Below are positions 63,363 through 64,000 of a stretch of 64,000 nucleotides of DNA, piece after piece. The notes below the pieces were generated by a model, which worked only from the letters and a program-made list of their open reading frames with translations, did not search any database and was not told where the DNA came from. This DNA comes from Thiomicrorhabdus sp. 6S3-12 (GTDB taxonomy: Bacteria; Pseudomonadota; Gammaproteobacteria; Thiomicrospirales; Thiomicrospiraceae). The stretch is from NCBI RefSeq assembly GCF_017571475.1, contig NZ_JAGETW010000001.1, positions 62,001-126,000 of the forward strand, written 5' to 3'. A program made the translations under genes and the position numbers. The first letter of the stretch is position 1. Every line of letters starts with the position of its first letter.

Positions 63363-64000
63363 TTACTTTTGGGTTCCTAATCGCTCGCGCTGATAACTAC
63401 CGTCCTGTACACGCCGACACCAAGCCACATTATCCAAATACCACTGTACAGTTTTACGAATACCCGATTCAAAGGTCTCCTGAGGCTTCCAGCCCAATTC
63501 ACGTTCGATCTTTCCGGCATCAATGGCATAGCGCATGTCATGGCCAGGACGATCCTGTACATATTTGATCAATGCTACATAGCTGTCGGCATTACCCGGC
63601 TCACAGGAGTAGGTATCGATATTTGGATTATTTTCCGATGGAGACAATTCCTCCAACACGGAACAAATGGTTTTCACGACTTCAATATTTTGTTTTTCGT
63701 TATGCCCACCGATATTGTAGGTTTCACCAATTCTACCTTGAGTCGCAACCACAACCAGAGCTCTAGCATGATCTTCGACAAATAACCAGTCTCGGATTTG
63801 ATTACCTTTACCATACACCGGTAACGGCTTACCTTCCAAGGCGTTCAAGATAACCAAAGGAATCAATTTTTCCGGAAAGTGATAAGGCCCGTAGTTATTC
63901 GAACAATTGGTCACCAATGTCGGTAAGCCATAAGTTCTCTGCCATGCACGAACCAAGTGGTCGGAACCGGCCTTGGAGGCAGAATAAGGCGAACTTGGCG
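63363..64000 (-). CDS. rfbB: dTDP-glucose 4,6-dehydratase RfbB (partial, 5' end beyond window)
   Basis: The frame runs off the right edge, so only the C-terminal about 212 residues are seen. The catalytic Tyr and Lys appear as [13 protein letters not shown] just inside the edge. Then come [70 protein letters not shown] and [15 protein letters not shown], all typical of RfbB. It converts dTDP-glucose to the 4-keto-6-deoxy sugar. The first in-window start codon (63956) is not the true start. Confidence 0.94.
   Translation of the reverse strand, partial: PSSPYSASKAGSDHLVRAWQRTYGLPTLVTNCSNNYGPYHFPEKLIPLVILNALEGKPLPVYGKGNQIRDWLFVEDHARALVVVATQGRIGETYNIGGHNEKQNIEVVKTICSVLEELSPSENNPNIDTYSCEPGNADSYVALIKYVQDRPGHDMRYAIDAGKIERELGWKPQETFESGIRKTVQWYLDNVAWCRRVQDGSYQRERLGTQK

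Overview
The window looks like the chromosome of a free-living gammaproteobacterium. The evidence is conserved gene order: rpsP-rimM-trmD-rplS, ffh next to a ypjD/corB pair, petABC, mlaFEDCB-yadGH-ibaG-murA-hisGD, and a yrbG-kdsC-lptCAB-hpf cluster. Protein similarity by eye and the moderate GC content would fit the Thiomicrospira/Hydrogenovibrio/Thiomicrorhabdus group, but that placement is an inference. No tRNA, rRNA, insertion sequence, prophage or CRISPR array was seen.

Layout. 0-9 kb: the 3' end of a hybrid histidine kinase, xerD, the ribosomal-protein/tRNA-modification operon, ffh, and a rightward run of ypjD-like, CorB-like and inositol-monophosphatase-like genes. 9-20.8 kb (leftward): a FadL-type porin, radA, an FMN glutamate-synthase-like protein, the cytochrome bc1 operon, a Nif3-like protein, hisD, short-form hisG, murA and an IbaG/BolA protein. 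20.8-25.6 kb: an ABC-2 exporter and the complete Mla phospholipid-trafficking operon. 25.8-32.5 kb: a DUF72-like protein, then rightward yrbG, kdsC, lptC, lptA, lptB, hpf and mgtE. The usual kdsD, rpoN, ptsN and rapZ neighbours are missing from this block.

32.5-36.5 kb: a leftward five-gene cassette (HAD phosphatase, DprE2-like SDR, DprE1-like oxidase, GtrA, UbiA-type prenyltransferase) that matches the mycobacterial route to polyprenyl-phosphate arabinofuranose. An OmpA-like lipoprotein is divergent from it.

37.6-64 kb: one apparently continuous leftward surface-polysaccharide locus with overlapping or closely spaced genes. It starts with dTDP-L-rhamnose synthesis (rfbB, partial, then rfbA, rfbC, rfbD) and a PglK-like ABC flippase. 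Next comes a translationally coupled set of DRE-TIM aldolase fusion, CMP-sugar-type cytidylyltransferase, HAD phosphatase and GT-B-like transferase. Then come glycosyltransferases, acyltransferases and an O-antigen ligase/polymerase. A bacillosamine module follows (PglA/C/D/E/F-like), and the distal end holds Wzi-like, seven-SLBB export, Wzz and periplasmic amidohydrolase genes. The middle (about 49.5-57.5 kb) is visibly AT-rich, as expected for a swapped-in serotype region.

Best candidate for an undescribed system: the aldolase / cytidylyltransferase / HAD / GT set at 55.0-59.2 kb. It has the same logic as Kdo synthesis (condense, dephosphorylate, CMP-activate, transfer), but with an unrelated DRE-TIM aldolase fused to an extra Rossmann-like domain.
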